Of a stretch of 64,000 bases of DNA, positions 26,238 to 34,963 are shown one piece after another. The first letter of the stretch is position 1, and the number at the start of each line of letters is the position of its first letter. Under the pieces are notes generated by a model. The model was not told the origin of the DNA and made no database searches. It saw only the letters and a program-made list of their open reading frames with translations. Where the stretch lies: NCBI RefSeq assembly GCF_900046455.1, contig NZ_FCOT01000013.1, positions 682,001 to 746,000 on the forward strand, written 5' to 3'. Source of the DNA: Cellulomonas timonensis. Its GTDB lineage: Bacteria > Actinomycetota > Actinomycetes > Actinomycetales > Cellulomonadaceae. Both the position numbers and the translations under genes were made by a program.

Positions 26238-27374
26238 GTGCCTGTGACCAGCCGCGACATCCATCGCACGCCCGAGGGGCCCGCGATGGGCGCGGCGTGG
26301 TTCGCCGGCGTGCGCGCACGGGGCGTCCTCGAGCACGTGGACGTGCGGGCCACACCCGAGCGGTTGGCGACGCCCGGCTTCTGGGCGGTAGTGGGGGACT
26401 TCGACGGATCCGTGCGCGCGTGGCGGTTCGCGGAGGTGGACCGCCTGGCGGATGGCGGCACGGGCCAGCACGTGTCCTCGGGCCGCGGCTGGCGCGGTCC
26501 AGCGCCGGAGGCGTGGTCGTCATCGATGAGCCGTGAGCAGTACCAGGGCGCGGTCACGGCGACCCGGGCGGAGATCCGGCGGGGGAGGGTCTACCAGGCG
26601 AACATCTGCCGGGTGCTGTCCGCGCCCCTGCCGCCGGTGGGCGGCGCCGAGCCCGACGCGCAGGCGCTCTCGGCGGTGCTCGCGGCCGGCAACCCGGCGC
26701 CGTACGCGGGCGGCGTGCACGTTCCCGCGGGCGATGGCGGCGAGCCGGTCTGGGTGGTCACCGCCTCGCCGGAGCTGTTCCTGCGCGTCGACGGCGACGT
26801 CATCACCTCCGCGCCCATCAAGGGGACCGCCGAGCACCCGGACGCGCTCCAGGCCAAGGACCGCGCCGAGAACGTGATGATCACTGACTTGGTCCGCAAC
26901 GACCTGCAGCGGGTCTGCGAGCCGGGAACCGTCGAGGTCGTCGACCTCCTGGCCGTTGAGCAGCACCCGGGGCTCGTCCACCTGGTCTCGACGGTGCAGG
27001 GCCGGCTGCTGCCGGAGGTGGCGGGCTCGCCGCGGCTGTGGGCGGAGGTGCTGGACGCCGCCTACCCGCCGGCGTCGGTGTCCGGGGCGCCGAAGAGCTC
27101 GGCGCTGCAGGTCATCTCCGAGTTCGAGCGGGCGGCGCGCGGGCCGTATTGCGGCACGGTCGGCTGGATCGACGTGGCGGAGGACGGACGCGTGCGCGCG
27201 GAGCTCGCGGTGGCCATCCGCTCGTTCTGGTGGACGCCCGACGCGCACGCCGGGGGTGTGTTGCGATTCGGCACCGGGGCGGGCATCACCTGGGGGAGCG
27301 ACGCCGAGGGCGAGTGGGCGGAGACCGAGCTCAAGGCCCGCCGGCTCGTGGCCCTGGCGTCGGCCGAGCGCTGA
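26238..27374 (+). CDS. pabB: Aminodeoxychorismate synthase component I (PabB-like)
   Basis: 378 aa, GTG start. Chorismate-binding enzyme that, with a glutamine amidotransferase (PabA, not here), adds ammonia to chorismate for folate synthesis. Conserved core: RRGRVYQANICRVL, ASPELFLRVDG, SAPIKGTA (the catalytic PIKGT motif), AENVMITDLVRNDLQRVCEPG, HLVSTVQGRL, PASVSGAPKSSALQVI and GPYCGTVGWID. The N-terminal part (about 100 residues) is shorter than in full PabB/TrpE. Followed 45 bp later by the matching lyase, so this is the p-aminobenzoate branch, not anthranilate. Confidence 0.9.
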   Translation: MPVTSRDIHRTPEGPAMGAAWFAGVRARGVLEHVDVRATPERLATPGFWAVVGDFDGSVRAWRFAEVDRLADGGTGQHVSSGRGWRGPAPEAWSSSMSREQYQGAVTATRAEIRRGRVYQANICRVLSAPLPPVGGAEPDAQALSAVLAAGNPAPYAGGVHVPAGDGGEPVWVVTASPELFLRVDGDVITSAPIKGTAEHPDALQAKDRAENVMITDLVRNDLQRVCEPGTVEVVDLLAVEQHPGLVHLVSTVQGRLLPEVAGSPRLWAEVLDAAYPPASVSGAPKSSALQVISEFERAARGPYCGTVGWIDVAEDGRVRAELAVAIRSFWWTPDAHAGGVLRFGTGAGITWGSDAEGEWAETELKARRLVALASAER

Positions 27375-27419
27375 CCTGCTTCGCGCCCGTGCGCGGGGCC
27401 GCGGCGCCAGACTGGCGGC

Positions 27420-28295
27420 ATGAGCGATCCTGCACGCCCGGTGATCTGGTCCGACGGCCGCCGGCGGTCCCCGGACGAGCCAGTGGCCACCGCTGTGGAC
27501 CACGGCCTGACGGTCGGGGACGGGGTCTTCGAGACCTGCGGCGTCGTCGGCGGCCAGGCATTCGCGCTGAGCCGCCATCTGCGCCGGCTGGCCCGCTCCG
27601 CCCAGGGCCTCGGCCTGCCGGCGCCGGATGAGGACACCGTGCGGGCGGGCGTCTCGGCCGTGCTCACCGCCGCAGGCCCCGACGCCGGACGGGTGCGGAT
27701 CACCCTCACGGGGGGTCCGGGACCCCTCGGCTCGCACAGGTTCGCACCCGAGGACGCGCATCCCACACTGATCGTCCTCGCGGGACCGGCGCCCCGCTCT
27801 CCGGTGGCGCGGGTGGCGCGCGTGCCGTGGGTCCGCAACGAGCGGTCCGCCGTCGCGGGCCTCAAGACGACCTCCTACGCCGAGAACGTCGTCGCTCTGG
27901 CCGAGGCGTACCGGCGAGGCGCCGATGAGGCGCTGCTGGCCAACACGGTCGGGGAACTGTGCGAGGGGACGGGCTCCAACGTCTTCGTCGAGCGCGGCGG
28001 CGAGCTGCTGACGCCCCCGCTGTCGAGCGGCTGCCTCGCCGGCATCACCCGCGAGCTGCTGCTGGAGTGGGCCGCGGAGGCCGGCCTGCCGGTCCGCGAG
28101 GCCGCTGCTGGCGAGCTCCCCTACACGGTGCTCGACGAGGCGGCGTCCGGTCGCGTCGGCCTGCTGCTCAGCGGGTCCGTCCGCAACGTCGCGCCGGTGG
28201 TCGCGCTCGACGGCCAGGATGTCGAGGTGGGCGAGGTCAGCGCCGCGGCCCGCACGCTCTTCGAGGCGCGCATGGCCCAGGACGTCGATCCCTGA
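27420..28295 (+). CDS. pabC: Aminodeoxychorismate lyase / class IV aminotransferase
   Basis: 291 aa. Fold-type IV PLP enzyme: DHGLTVGDGVFETCGVV at the N-terminus, the catalytic Lys in GLKTTSYAENVVALAEA (about residue 147), ANTVGELCEGTGSNVF and the CLAGITRELLLEWA loop. With the upstream PabB-like gene it should release pyruvate from aminodeoxychorismate to give p-aminobenzoate. Branched-chain or D-amino-acid aminotransferases are close relatives, but the neighbour decides. Converges on the DUF1905 gene with a 13-bp gap. Confidence 0.88.
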   Translation: MSDPARPVIWSDGRRRSPDEPVATAVDHGLTVGDGVFETCGVVGGQAFALSRHLRRLARSAQGLGLPAPDEDTVRAGVSAVLTAAGPDAGRVRITLTGGPGPLGSHRFAPEDAHPTLIVLAGPAPRSPVARVARVPWVRNERSAVAGLKTTSYAENVVALAEAYRRGADEALLANTVGELCEGTGSNVFVERGGELLTPPLSSGCLAGITRELLLEWAAEAGLPVREAAAGELPYTVLDEAASGRVGLLLSGSVRNVAPVVALDGQDVEVGEVSAAARTLFEARMAQDVDP

Positions 28296-28308
28296 CAGTT
28301 CGCGCGGG

Positions 28309-28611
28309 TCAGGCGTCGACGAGCGTGACCCGCACCCGTGCCGTGTCGCCGATCGCGAGATGCTCCGCGGCGCGGACGGACTTCTTGACCGGCAGCACGT
28401 AGGTGCCGTGGGCCTTGTCGGGGAACACCGATGTGCGCCACTCCGTCTGCCCGATCGTCACGTCGACGCGCATCGAGCCGAATCCCCGGGCGCCGCGGTC
28501 GGCGACGTCGGCGATCTCGTCGGCTGCGGCGTCGGGCAAGCTGACGAACGTCCAGGTGTCCGTCTTCCGGGCGTCCCAGACCCAGATGACGGCCTCGAAC
28601 TCGAAGGTCAC
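28309..28611 (-). CDS. DUF1905 protein
   Basis: 100 aa from GTG 28611 (VTFEFEAVIWVWD...); an upstream open frame is a shadow. Small beta-barrel fold with FVSLPDAAADEI, GFGSMRVDVTIGQTEWRTSVFPD and GTYVLPVKKSVRAAEHLAIGDTARVRV, the standard DUF1905 pattern. Function is not known. Downstream of the SsgA-like gene on the same strand, separated by 28 bp, so probably one transcript. Confidence 0.85.
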   Translation of the reverse strand: MTFEFEAVIWVWDARKTDTWTFVSLPDAAADEIADVADRGARGFGSMRVDVTIGQTEWRTSVFPDKAHGTYVLPVKKSVRAAEHLAIGDTARVRVTLVDA

Positions 28612-28639
28612 ACGCGTCCGATTCGCGGTGGTTGCGCTC

Positions 28640-29068
28640 TCAGGCGGTGAGGAGCGCGGCGATGAGCGCCGAGATCTCGCTCTCCATGCGGTCGCTCTCG
28701 GAGCCGAGCGGCACCAGGGTCTGCGTGGCGGCCAGGAAGCGCTCGAAGGGCTCGGCGGGGGTGGCGAGGAGCGCACTGCCCTCGACGCCGCTGAGCGACA
28801 GGAGCGCGTAGTCGGGATCCTCGTCCCGCCATACCTGCACGTCCCCGGTGCCGGCCGGCGCGTCGCTGCGGGCCAGCATCCCCTGCACGAGTAACTCGCG
28901 GCCGAGGAGCCAGGTCGACATGGTGTGAGGGCCAGTGAAGACAGCGCGGACCGTGTAGGGGTCGGCTATCCGGAACGAGATCTCTGCGGTCACCGGGATC
29001 ACGCTCGCGTCGGAGCTGATCAGCTGCATGGTGACGACCTCGACGACGTCGTACGACTGCTGCGTCAC
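28640..29068 (-). CDS. SsgA-family sporulation / cell-division regulator
   Basis: 142 aa from GTG 29068 (AGGAGGGCTCC before it). SsgA-like proteins steer septum placement and FtsZ recruitment in sporulating actinomycetes. Matches: SFRIADPYTVRAVF, TWLLGRELLVQGM, GDVQVWR and LSLSGVEGSALLATPAEPFERFLAAT. The presence of one copy fits non-sporulating actinobacteria that keep an SsgB-like member, but I cannot assign the subtype. Confidence 0.82.
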   Translation of the reverse strand: MTQQSYDVVEVVTMQLISSDASVIPVTAEISFRIADPYTVRAVFTGPHTMSTWLLGRELLVQGMLARSDAPAGTGDVQVWRDEDPDYALLSLSGVEGSALLATPAEPFERFLAATQTLVPLGSESDRMESEISALIAALLTA

Positions 29069-29261
29069 CGGAGCCCTCCTGATTCGCACGGGACTGGAGA
29101 TGCCATCATGACAGTGGGACGACTCTTCGTGGGGAAATTCGTCTCGGAGTTCACCCATCAGGCCGTGCGCGGGCTCAGTTCGGAATATCGGCGAACGTTC
29201 GGTAGCATCCTCCACGACGTCAACCACGGTTGGCGGCCTCCGGGCCGTGATTCGTGACGAC

Positions 29262-29333
29262 GGGCGATTGGCTCAGTGGTAGAGCGCCTCGTTCACACCG
29301 AGGAGGTCACTGGTTCGAACCCAGTATCGCCCA
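29262..29333 (+). tRNA. tRNA-Val(CAC)
   Basis: 72 nt; acceptor GGGCGAT/ATCGCCC, anticodon loop TTCACAC between CCTCG and CGAGG gives CAC. The T arm is nearly the same as in the two tRNA-Val(GAC) genes. Confidence 0.94.
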
Positions 29334-29349
29334 CCATCGTTTGTGCAGG

Positions 29350-30231
29350 TCAAAGGCCGGCTCCCGACTGAGGGAGCCGGCCTTTGCGCTCTGCCTGGTG
29401 AGCGGGGGCCATCGGGGCCGCGAGCGAGGCGAGCAGAGCCAACTTCTCCGCGTCCTTGGTGCCGGGGGCGGTGTGGTGCAGCGTCAGCGCGAGCCCGTTG
29501 GCTCCGCTGATGAGCAGTCGCTCCTTGTGGAGCGTCAGCTCGCCCACCTGGGGGTGGTGGATCACGGTCGCCCAGCTCTCCCGCGGGTGGACGTCGTGCC
29601 GGGCCCAGAGCTGGCGGAACCTCTCGCTCGCGAGAGAGAGCTCGCCGACGATCTGCACGAACCGGGGATCGTCGACGTCGGCGCCCGCCGATTCGCGGAA
29701 TCCGGCGACCATGCCTGCCCTGGCCTGCTCGAAGTCGGGGCAGAGCGCCGCCTCGGCAGGGTCGAGGAAGATGGCGCGCAGCCGGTTCTGGCCGACCCGG
29801 ATGTTCGGCGAGATGGCCGTGACCAGGTCGTTGGCGGCGAGCACGTCGTAGTGCCGGCTCTCCACGAACGCCGGTATCCCGATCGAGGCGACCAGCTGGC
29901 GGATGCCTGCGGGCACGGTCGTCGGGCGGTGGCGACGCGGACGCCGCCGCTGCTGATGGTGCGCGGCGAGCCCCAGGAGGTAGGCGGTGGCGGCGTCGTC
30001 CAGCCGCAGCACACGGGCCAGAGACTCCAGCACCTGCGCCGACGGGTTGTGGTTCCGGCCCTGCTCGAGGCGGAGGTAGTAGTCGGAGCTGATGCCCGCG
30101 AGCATGGCGACCTCCTCGCGGCGCAGCCCCTCGACCCGTCGCCGCCCCATCGTGGGCAGGCCGACGTCCTCGGGGCGGACGAGCTGGCGCCGTGCCCGGA
30201 GATAGGCGCCCAGGCTGCCGGGATCGGTCAC
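29350..30231 (-). CDS. XRE-family regulator with MmyB-like ligand-binding domain
   Basis: 293 aa, GTG start. N-terminal helix-turn-helix (GLRREEVAMLAGISSDYYLRLEQGR, residues ~35-60), then the MmyB-like domain (VESRHYDVLAANDLVTAISPN; RAIFLDPAEAALCPDF; ELSLASERFRQLWARHDV). Members of this group usually repress a divergent oxidoreductase gene, and here the gene diverges from an aldo-keto reductase with an inverted repeat between them. Ligand unknown. Confidence 0.9.
   Translation of the reverse strand: MTDPGSLGAYLRARRQLVRPEDVGLPTMGRRRVEGLRREEVAMLAGISSDYYLRLEQGRNHNPSAQVLESLARVLRLDDAATAYLLGLAAHHQQRRRPRRHRPTTVPAGIRQLVASIGIPAFVESRHYDVLAANDLVTAISPNIRVGQNRLRAIFLDPAEAALCPDFEQARAGMVAGFRESAGADVDDPRFVQIVGELSLASERFRQLWARHDVHPRESWATVIHHPQVGELTLHKERLLISGANGLALTLHHTAPGTKDAEKLALLASLAAPMAPAHQAERKGRLPQSGAGL
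29352..29385 (+). terminator. Terminator of tRNA-Val(CAC)
   Basis: AAAGGCCGGCTCCC, loop GACTGA, GGGAGCCGGCCTTT. It lies wholly inside the last codons of the opposite XRE gene, so the regulator's C-terminus is encoded by a terminator arm. Confidence 0.9.
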
Positions 30232-30264
30232 CGAGCCACGCTAACGCGGTCGTCGCCCGGCTGG

Positions 30265-30297
30265 GTGTCCCTGGCACTCCCAGGAAGGCCAGGGCAC
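30265..30297. promoter_or_regulatory. Inverted repeat, candidate operator of the XRE regulator
   Basis: GTGTCCCTGGC, 12-nt centre, GCCAGGGCAC, in the 101-bp gap between the divergent regulator and aldo-keto reductase genes. Near-perfect dyad; fits a dimeric HTH site. Confidence 0.5.
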
Positions 30298-30332
30298 TCG
30301 CACGGCCCGGCGTCGCCGCCCACGCTGGCCCC

Positions 30333-31205
30333 ATGGCTCACACAGAACTCCCCGGTGGGACCTTCACCCTGGGTGCCGACCTGGTCGTCACCCGCACCGG
30401 CTACGGCGCGATGCAGCTCGCGGGCCCCCAGGTGATGGGGCCGCCCCGAGACCGCGACCAGGCCATCCGCGTGCTCCGAGCAGCGGTCGAGCTCGGGATC
30501 ACCCACATCGACACCGCCGACGCCTACGGCCCCCACGTGACCAACGAGCTCATCAACGAGGCGCTGCACCCCTACCCGGACGCGGTGCACATCGTCACCA
30601 AGGTCGGGGCGCTCCGCGACGCCGACGGCGGATGGCCCTCCGCCCGCGCCCCACAGCAGCTGCGCGCCGCCGTGCACTCGAACCTGAAGACCCTGGGGCT
30701 GGACGTGCTCGACGTCGTCAACCTGCGCGCAGGAGGGCCGCTCGGCCCCGAGCCCGGATCCATCGCCGAGGCGTTCTCGACACTCGTCGAGCTGCAGCAG
30801 CAGGGCCTGATCCGGCGCCTGGGCGTCAGCAACACGACCACCGACCAGGTGGCCGAAGCGCGGGCGATCGCCCCCATCGTGTGCGTGCAGAACTTCTACA
30901 ACGTGGCGAACCGCGGCGATGACGCGCTCATCGACTCGCTGGCCGCCGACGGGATCGCCTACGTGCCCTTCTTCCCCCTCGGAGGCTTCAGCCCGTTGCA
31001 ATCGGATGTGCTGAGCGCCGTGGCCGCCCGGCGCGAGACGACGCCGATGTCGGTGGCGCTCGCCTGGCTGCTGCACCGGTCACCCAACATCCTGCTCATC
31101 CCCGGCACCTCCTCGGTGGCGCATCTGCGTGAGAACGTCGCCGGCGCCGGGCTCGTCCTGTCGGAAGCCGACCTGGCCGAGCTCGACGTCATCGGCGCGA
31201 CCTGA
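30333..31205 (+). CDS. Aldo/keto reductase
   Basis: 290 aa from ATG 30333. NADPH-dependent carbonyl reductase of the TIM-barrel family: catalytic D and Y in HIDTADAYGPHVTNELI (about residues 54-70), K in IVTKVGAL, a Q-N-x-Y motif in VCVQNFYNVANR and the cofactor-binding LIPGTSSVAHLRENV near the end. The catalytic His position (usually in a L-x-H segment) reads NLRAG here, a variation that may change activity. Probably controlled by the divergent XRE gene. Confidence 0.9.
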   Translation: MAHTELPGGTFTLGADLVVTRTGYGAMQLAGPQVMGPPRDRDQAIRVLRAAVELGITHIDTADAYGPHVTNELINEALHPYPDAVHIVTKVGALRDADGGWPSARAPQQLRAAVHSNLKTLGLDVLDVVNLRAGGPLGPEPGSIAEAFSTLVELQQQGLIRRLGVSNTTTDQVAEARAIAPIVCVQNFYNVANRGDDALIDSLAADGIAYVPFFPLGGFSPLQSDVLSAVAARRETTPMSVALAWLLHRSPNILLIPGTSSVAHLRENVAGAGLVLSEADLAELDVIGAT

Positions 31206-31216
31206 CCGCCCCCCAG

Positions 31217-31375
31217 TCACGGGGACGCGGCGTCGGGGGCATCGAGGAGCTGGGCGGAGTCGGCGGCCATGGACCAGCTGGCCAGCAGGTCCATGGCCCG
31301 CCCTTGCTCCAGTCGGGTGTCGTCGTCGGTCGAGACGCCTGCGAGCTCCACACGCAGCGCAGCGGCCACATCGTC
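31217..31375 (-). pseudogene. C-terminal remnant of an unidentified gene
   Basis: Minus-strand frame reading DDVAAALRVELAGVSTDDDTR, LEQGRAMDLLASWSMAADSAQLL, DAPDAASP then TGA. Composition is that of real actinobacterial protein, but it has no start and runs into the SDR remnant. The 5' part is missing. Confidence 0.5.
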
Positions 31376-31669
31376 AACGTCTCATCCGTCCTCGGCCTGA
31401 CCGCCGTGCCCGGATGGGCGTTGTACTGCGCGGGCAAGTTCGCGCTCGAGGGACTCACCGAGGCGCTCGCGGGCGAGGTGGCCGAGTCCGGCATCGACGT
31501 CACGCTCGTCGAGCCCGGGTACTTCCGGACGTCGTTCCTGACCGAGGACTCGCTGACGCCGCCCTCGGGTGTGCTCGACGCCTACGCCACCGCGAAGGTC
31601 GAGGTCCTGCGCGACACGCTCGAGCAGGCCCGCGTGAGCGCCGGGGCCACGGACTTCACGACCGTGTAG
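31358..31669 (+). pseudogene. Short-chain dehydrogenase/reductase, 5' half deleted
   Basis: From RSGHIVNVSSVLGL on, the frame is a normal SDR: the Ser of NVSS, YCAGKFALEGLTEALAGEV with the catalytic Y-x-x-x-K (YCAGK), and VTLVEPGYFRT. The Rossmann part with TGxxxGxG and NNAG is absent, as about 130 residues are missing. The preceding sequence in the same frame is antisense to another remnant. Not functional. Confidence 0.8.
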
Positions 31670-31748
31670 ATCAGGCGGGGGACCAGGCTCGGTAGCATCG
31701 TGGTGCGCCCGCCGCTCGTGGCAGGCCTGACCTGAGGAGATCGCACCC

Positions 31749-33752
31749 GTGCCCGAGGACATCACCCTGACCGTCGACGGAACGAGCACCACGGTCGAGG
31801 CGGGCACGACGGGGACCGACCTCTTCGGCTCCCGCCGCGAGGGCGGCGTGGGCCGCGTCGACGGCGAGCTGCGCGACCTGTCGCTGCCCCTGCCCGATGG
31901 CGCCGTCGTGGAGGCGGTGACCATCGACTCGCCCGACGGGCTGTCCGTGCTGCGCCACTCGGCCGCGCATGTGCTCGCGCAGGCCGTGCAGGAGGTCAAC
32001 CCGCAGGCGAAGCTCGGCATCGGGCCGCCCATCACGGACGGCTTCTACTACGACTTCGACGTCGAGACCCCGTTCACGCCCGAGGACCTCAAGGCCCTCG
32101 AGAAGGTCATGCAGCGCATCGTCAAGGAGGGCCAGGCCTTCCGCCGCTGGGATGTCACCGAGGACGAGGCCCGTGAGGCGCTCGCGGACGAGCCCTACAA
32201 GCTTGAGCTCATCGGGCTCAAGGGCACGGCCGAGCAGGCCGGCGAGGGCGCGAGCGTCGAGGTGGGGCTCGGCGGCCTGAGCATCTACCAGAACGTCCGG
32301 CGCAACGGCGAGGTCGCGTGGCAGGACCTGTGCCGCGGCCCGCACCTGCCCAGCACCAAGCTCATCGCGAACGGCTTCCAGCTCACCCGGTCCGCCGCGG
32401 CGTACTGGCGTGGGTCGGAGAAGAACCCGCAGCTGCAGCGTGTGTACGGCACGGCGTGGCCCACCAAGGACGAGCTCAAGGCGTACCTGGAGCGGCTGGC
32501 CGAGGCCGAGCGCCGCGACCACCGCAAGATCGGCGCGGAGCTCGACCTGTTCTCGTTCCCGGACGAGCTCGGCTCGGGCCTGCCGGTGTTCCACCCCAAG
32601 GGCGGCGTCATCCGCAACGAGATGGAGGAGTACTCCCGCAAGCGCCACATCGAGGCCGGGTACTCGTTCGTCAACACCCCGCACATCACCAAGGGTCGCC
32701 TGTACGAGATCTCGGGCCACCTCGACTGGTACCGCGACGGCATGTTCCCCCCCATGCACATCGACGCCGAGCTCAACGACGACGGCAGTGTGCGCAAGCC
32801 GGGCCAGGACTACTACCTGAAGCCCATGAACTGCCCGATGCACAACCTGATCTTCCGGTCCCGTGGCCGCTCGTACCGCGAGCTGCCGCTGCGGCTCTTC
32901 GAGTTCGGCACCGTGTACCGGTACGAGAAGTCGGGCGTCGTGCACGGCCTGACGCGCGTGCGCGGCCTGACCCAGGACGACGCGCACATCTACTGCACGC
33001 GCGAGCAGATGAAGGACGAGCTCGCTACCACGCTGAGGTTCGTCCTCGACCTGCTCAAGGACTACGGCCTCGAGGACTTCTACCTCGAGCTCTCGACGCG
33101 CAACCCCGAGAAGTCGGTCGGCTCGGACGACGCGTGGGAGGAGGCGACGCGGACGCTCGCCGAGGTGGGCGAGGCCTCGGGCCTCGAGCTCGTCCCCGAC
33201 CCGGGCGGCGCCGCGTTCTACGGCCCGAAGATCTCGGTGCAGGCGAAGGACGCCATCGGGCGGACGTGGCAGATGTCCACGATCCAGCTCGACTTCAACC
33301 TGCCCGAGCTTTTCGAGCTCGAGTACACCGCCGCCGACGGCTCGCGCCAGCGTCCCGTGATGATCCACCGTGCGCTGTTCGGCTCGATCGAGCGCTTCTT
33401 CGGCGTGCTCACCGAGCACTACGCGGGCGCGTTCCCGGCGTGGCTCGCGCCCGTGCAGGTGCTCGCCGTGCCGGTGGCCGAGCCGTTCAACGAGTACCTC
33501 GGCGGCGTGGTGGACCAGCTCCGCGCCCAGGGCATCCGCGCGGAGCTCGACACGGGTGACGAGCGGTTCGGCAAGAAGATCCGCAACGCCAGCACGCAGA
33601 AGATCCCGTTCGTGCTCATCGCGGGTGGCGACGACGTCGACGCGGGCGCCGTGTCGTTCCGCTACCGCGACGGACGACAGGACAACGGGGTGCCGGTGGC
33701 GGAGGCGATCGAGCGCATCGTGGCCGCGGTGCGCGATCGCGTCCAGGTCTGA
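31749..33752 (+). CDS. thrS: Threonyl-tRNA synthetase
   Basis: 667 aa, GTG start, TGAGGAGA upstream. Domains: TGS (1-65), the second additional/editing domain (about 75-225; [11 protein letters not shown] and the CRGPHLPS motif of the editing HxxxH/C site), class II catalytic core (about 260-550) and anticodon-binding domain (555-660). The catalytic zinc ligand C362 is in MNCPMH; motif 2 is in [20 protein letters not shown]. It charges tRNA-Thr. First gene of the conserved thrS-HIT-pgsA run. Confidence 0.97.
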   Translation: MPEDITLTVDGTSTTVEAGTTGTDLFGSRREGGVGRVDGELRDLSLPLPDGAVVEAVTIDSPDGLSVLRHSAAHVLAQAVQEVNPQAKLGIGPPITDGFYYDFDVETPFTPEDLKALEKVMQRIVKEGQAFRRWDVTEDEAREALADEPYKLELIGLKGTAEQAGEGASVEVGLGGLSIYQNVRRNGEVAWQDLCRGPHLPSTKLIANGFQLTRSAAAYWRGSEKNPQLQRVYGTAWPTKDELKAYLERLAEAERRDHRKIGAELDLFSFPDELGSGLPVFHPKGGVIRNEMEEYSRKRHIEAGYSFVNTPHITKGRLYEISGHLDWYRDGMFPPMHIDAELNDDGSVRKPGQDYYLKPMNCPMHNLIFRSRGRSYRELPLRLFEFGTVYRYEKSGVVHGLTRVRGLTQDDAHIYCTREQMKDELATTLRFVLDLLKDYGLEDFYLELSTRNPEKSVGSDDAWEEATRTLAEVGEASGLELVPDPGGAAFYGPKISVQAKDAIGRTWQMSTIQLDFNLPELFELEYTAADGSRQRPVMIHRALFGSIERFFGVLTEHYAGAFPAWLAPVQVLAVPVAEPFNEYLGGVVDQLRAQGIRAELDTGDERFGKKIRNASTQKIPFVLIAGGDDVDAGAVSFRYRDGRQDNGVPVAEAIERIVAAVRDRVQV

Positions 33753-33759
33753 GCGCGCG

Positions 33760-34344
33760 ATGAGCGACGACGACCCGGTCGAGGTCGAGGTCGAGGTCGA
33801 GCAGGCGGGCGCGCGCCCGGGCGTCCCCGACGGCTTCGAGCGGTTGTGGACCCCGCACCGGATGGCGTACATCGGCGGCGAGAACAAGCCGTCCGACGAC
33901 GCCGCCGGCGCGGGGTGCCCGTTCTGCCGGGCCCCCAGCCTGAGCGACGAGGACGCCCTCATCGTCGCTCGAGGTGACGCCGCCTACGTGGTGCTCAACC
34001 TGTACCCGTACAACTCGGGGCACCTGCTGGTGTGCCCGTACCGGCATGTCGCCGACTACACCGACCTCACGCCCGAGGAGGTGGCGGACGTCGCGGAGCT
34101 CACCCGCACCGCGATGCGCGTGGTCCGGGCGGCCTATGCGCCGGACGGCTTCAACCTCGGCATGAACCAGGGCCAGGTCGCCGGCGCCGGCATCGCCGCG
34201 CACCTGCACCAGCACATCGTGCCGAGGTGGGGCGGGGACTCGAACTTCCTGCCCATCGTCGCGCGCACCCGGGCGCTGCCCGAGTTGCTGAGCGACACCA
34301 GGGCGCGCCTCGCTGCCGCGTGGCCGACGGACCAGAAGGGATGA
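33760..34344 (+). CDS. HIT-family hydrolase (Ap4A phosphorylase-like)
   Basis: 194 aa, ATG 7 bp after thrS. Signature HLHQHIVPRW (H-x-H-x-H) near residue 150, LYPYNSGHLLVCPYRHVADY, and a C-x-x-C in CPFCRA that may bind zinc. Same gene at the same place in mycobacteria, where the product phosphorolyses diadenosine tetraphosphate. The N-terminus has an acidic VEVEVEVEQ repeat. Confidence 0.92.
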   Translation: MSDDDPVEVEVEVEQAGARPGVPDGFERLWTPHRMAYIGGENKPSDDAAGAGCPFCRAPSLSDEDALIVARGDAAYVVLNLYPYNSGHLLVCPYRHVADYTDLTPEEVADVAELTRTAMRVVRAAYAPDGFNLGMNQGQVAGAGIAAHLHQHIVPRWGGDSNFLPIVARTRALPELLSDTRARLAAAWPTDQKG

Positions 34345-34351
34345 TCGAGGC

Positions 34352-34963
34352 GTGCTGAACCGACTGCGGGGGCTCATGACGCGGGTCATGACGCCCCTGG
34401 CCGACGTGCTGCTCAAGCGCGGTGTCTCACCAGACGCCGTGACGATCGCGGGCACGCTCGCCGTCGTCGTGGCGGCGCTGTGGCTGTACCCCCCGGGGCC
34501 TCTGCTCGCCGGGACGCTGCTGATCGCGGCGTTCGCGCTGACGGACTCCCTCGACGGGGTGATGGCCCGGCGCGCCGGGCGCTCGAGCAGCTGGGGCGCG
34601 TTCCTCGACTCGACGCTGGACCGCTTCGGTGACGCCGCGATCTTCTCCGGGCTCGTGCTGTGGTTCTTCGGCCGTGGCGACGACACCCTGGCGGGCGGCC
34701 TGGCGCTGGCCTGCCTGGTGCTGGGCTCGGTGGTCCCGTACGCGCGAGCCCGCGCCGAGGGGCTGGGCATGACGGCCTCGGTGGGCATCGCCGAGCGGGC
34801 CGACCGGCTCGCGGCGGTCCTCACCGCGACGGCGCTCGTCGGGATCGGGCTGCCGTCCGCCATCCTCACCGTGGTGCTGGGCCTGCTCGCCATCGCGTCC
34901 GCGATCACGGTGGTGCAGCGCATGGCCACGGTGCGCGAGCAGGTCAGGGCGGCGGCGTCATGA
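34352..34963 (+). CDS. pgsA: Phosphatidylinositol phosphate synthase (CDP-alcohol phosphatidyltransferase)
   Basis: 203 aa, GTG start. The CDP-alcohol motif D-G-x2-A-R-x8-G-x3-D-x3-D is complete: DGVMARRAGRSSSWGAFLDSTLD. About five to six membrane helices. By position before the acyltransferase and PimA it makes the phosphatidylinositol phosphate precursor of PI and PIMs, not phosphatidylglycerol phosphate. Stop overlaps the next ATG. Confidence 0.92.
   Translation: MLNRLRGLMTRVMTPLADVLLKRGVSPDAVTIAGTLAVVVAALWLYPPGPLLAGTLLIAAFALTDSLDGVMARRAGRSSSWGAFLDSTLDRFGDAAIFSGLVLWFFGRGDDTLAGGLALACLVLGSVVPYARARAEGLGMTASVGIAERADRLAAVLTATALVGIGLPSAILTVVLGLLAIASAITVVQRMATVREQVRAAAS

Noticed and set aside
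31671-33962. Very long minus-strand open frame opposite thrS (and similar ones opposite secD, rel, apt, aspS)
   Set aside because: Antisense frames of strongly GC-biased genes; repetitive Arg/Glu/Val/Leu composition, no domain, while the plus strand has clear conserved enzymes.
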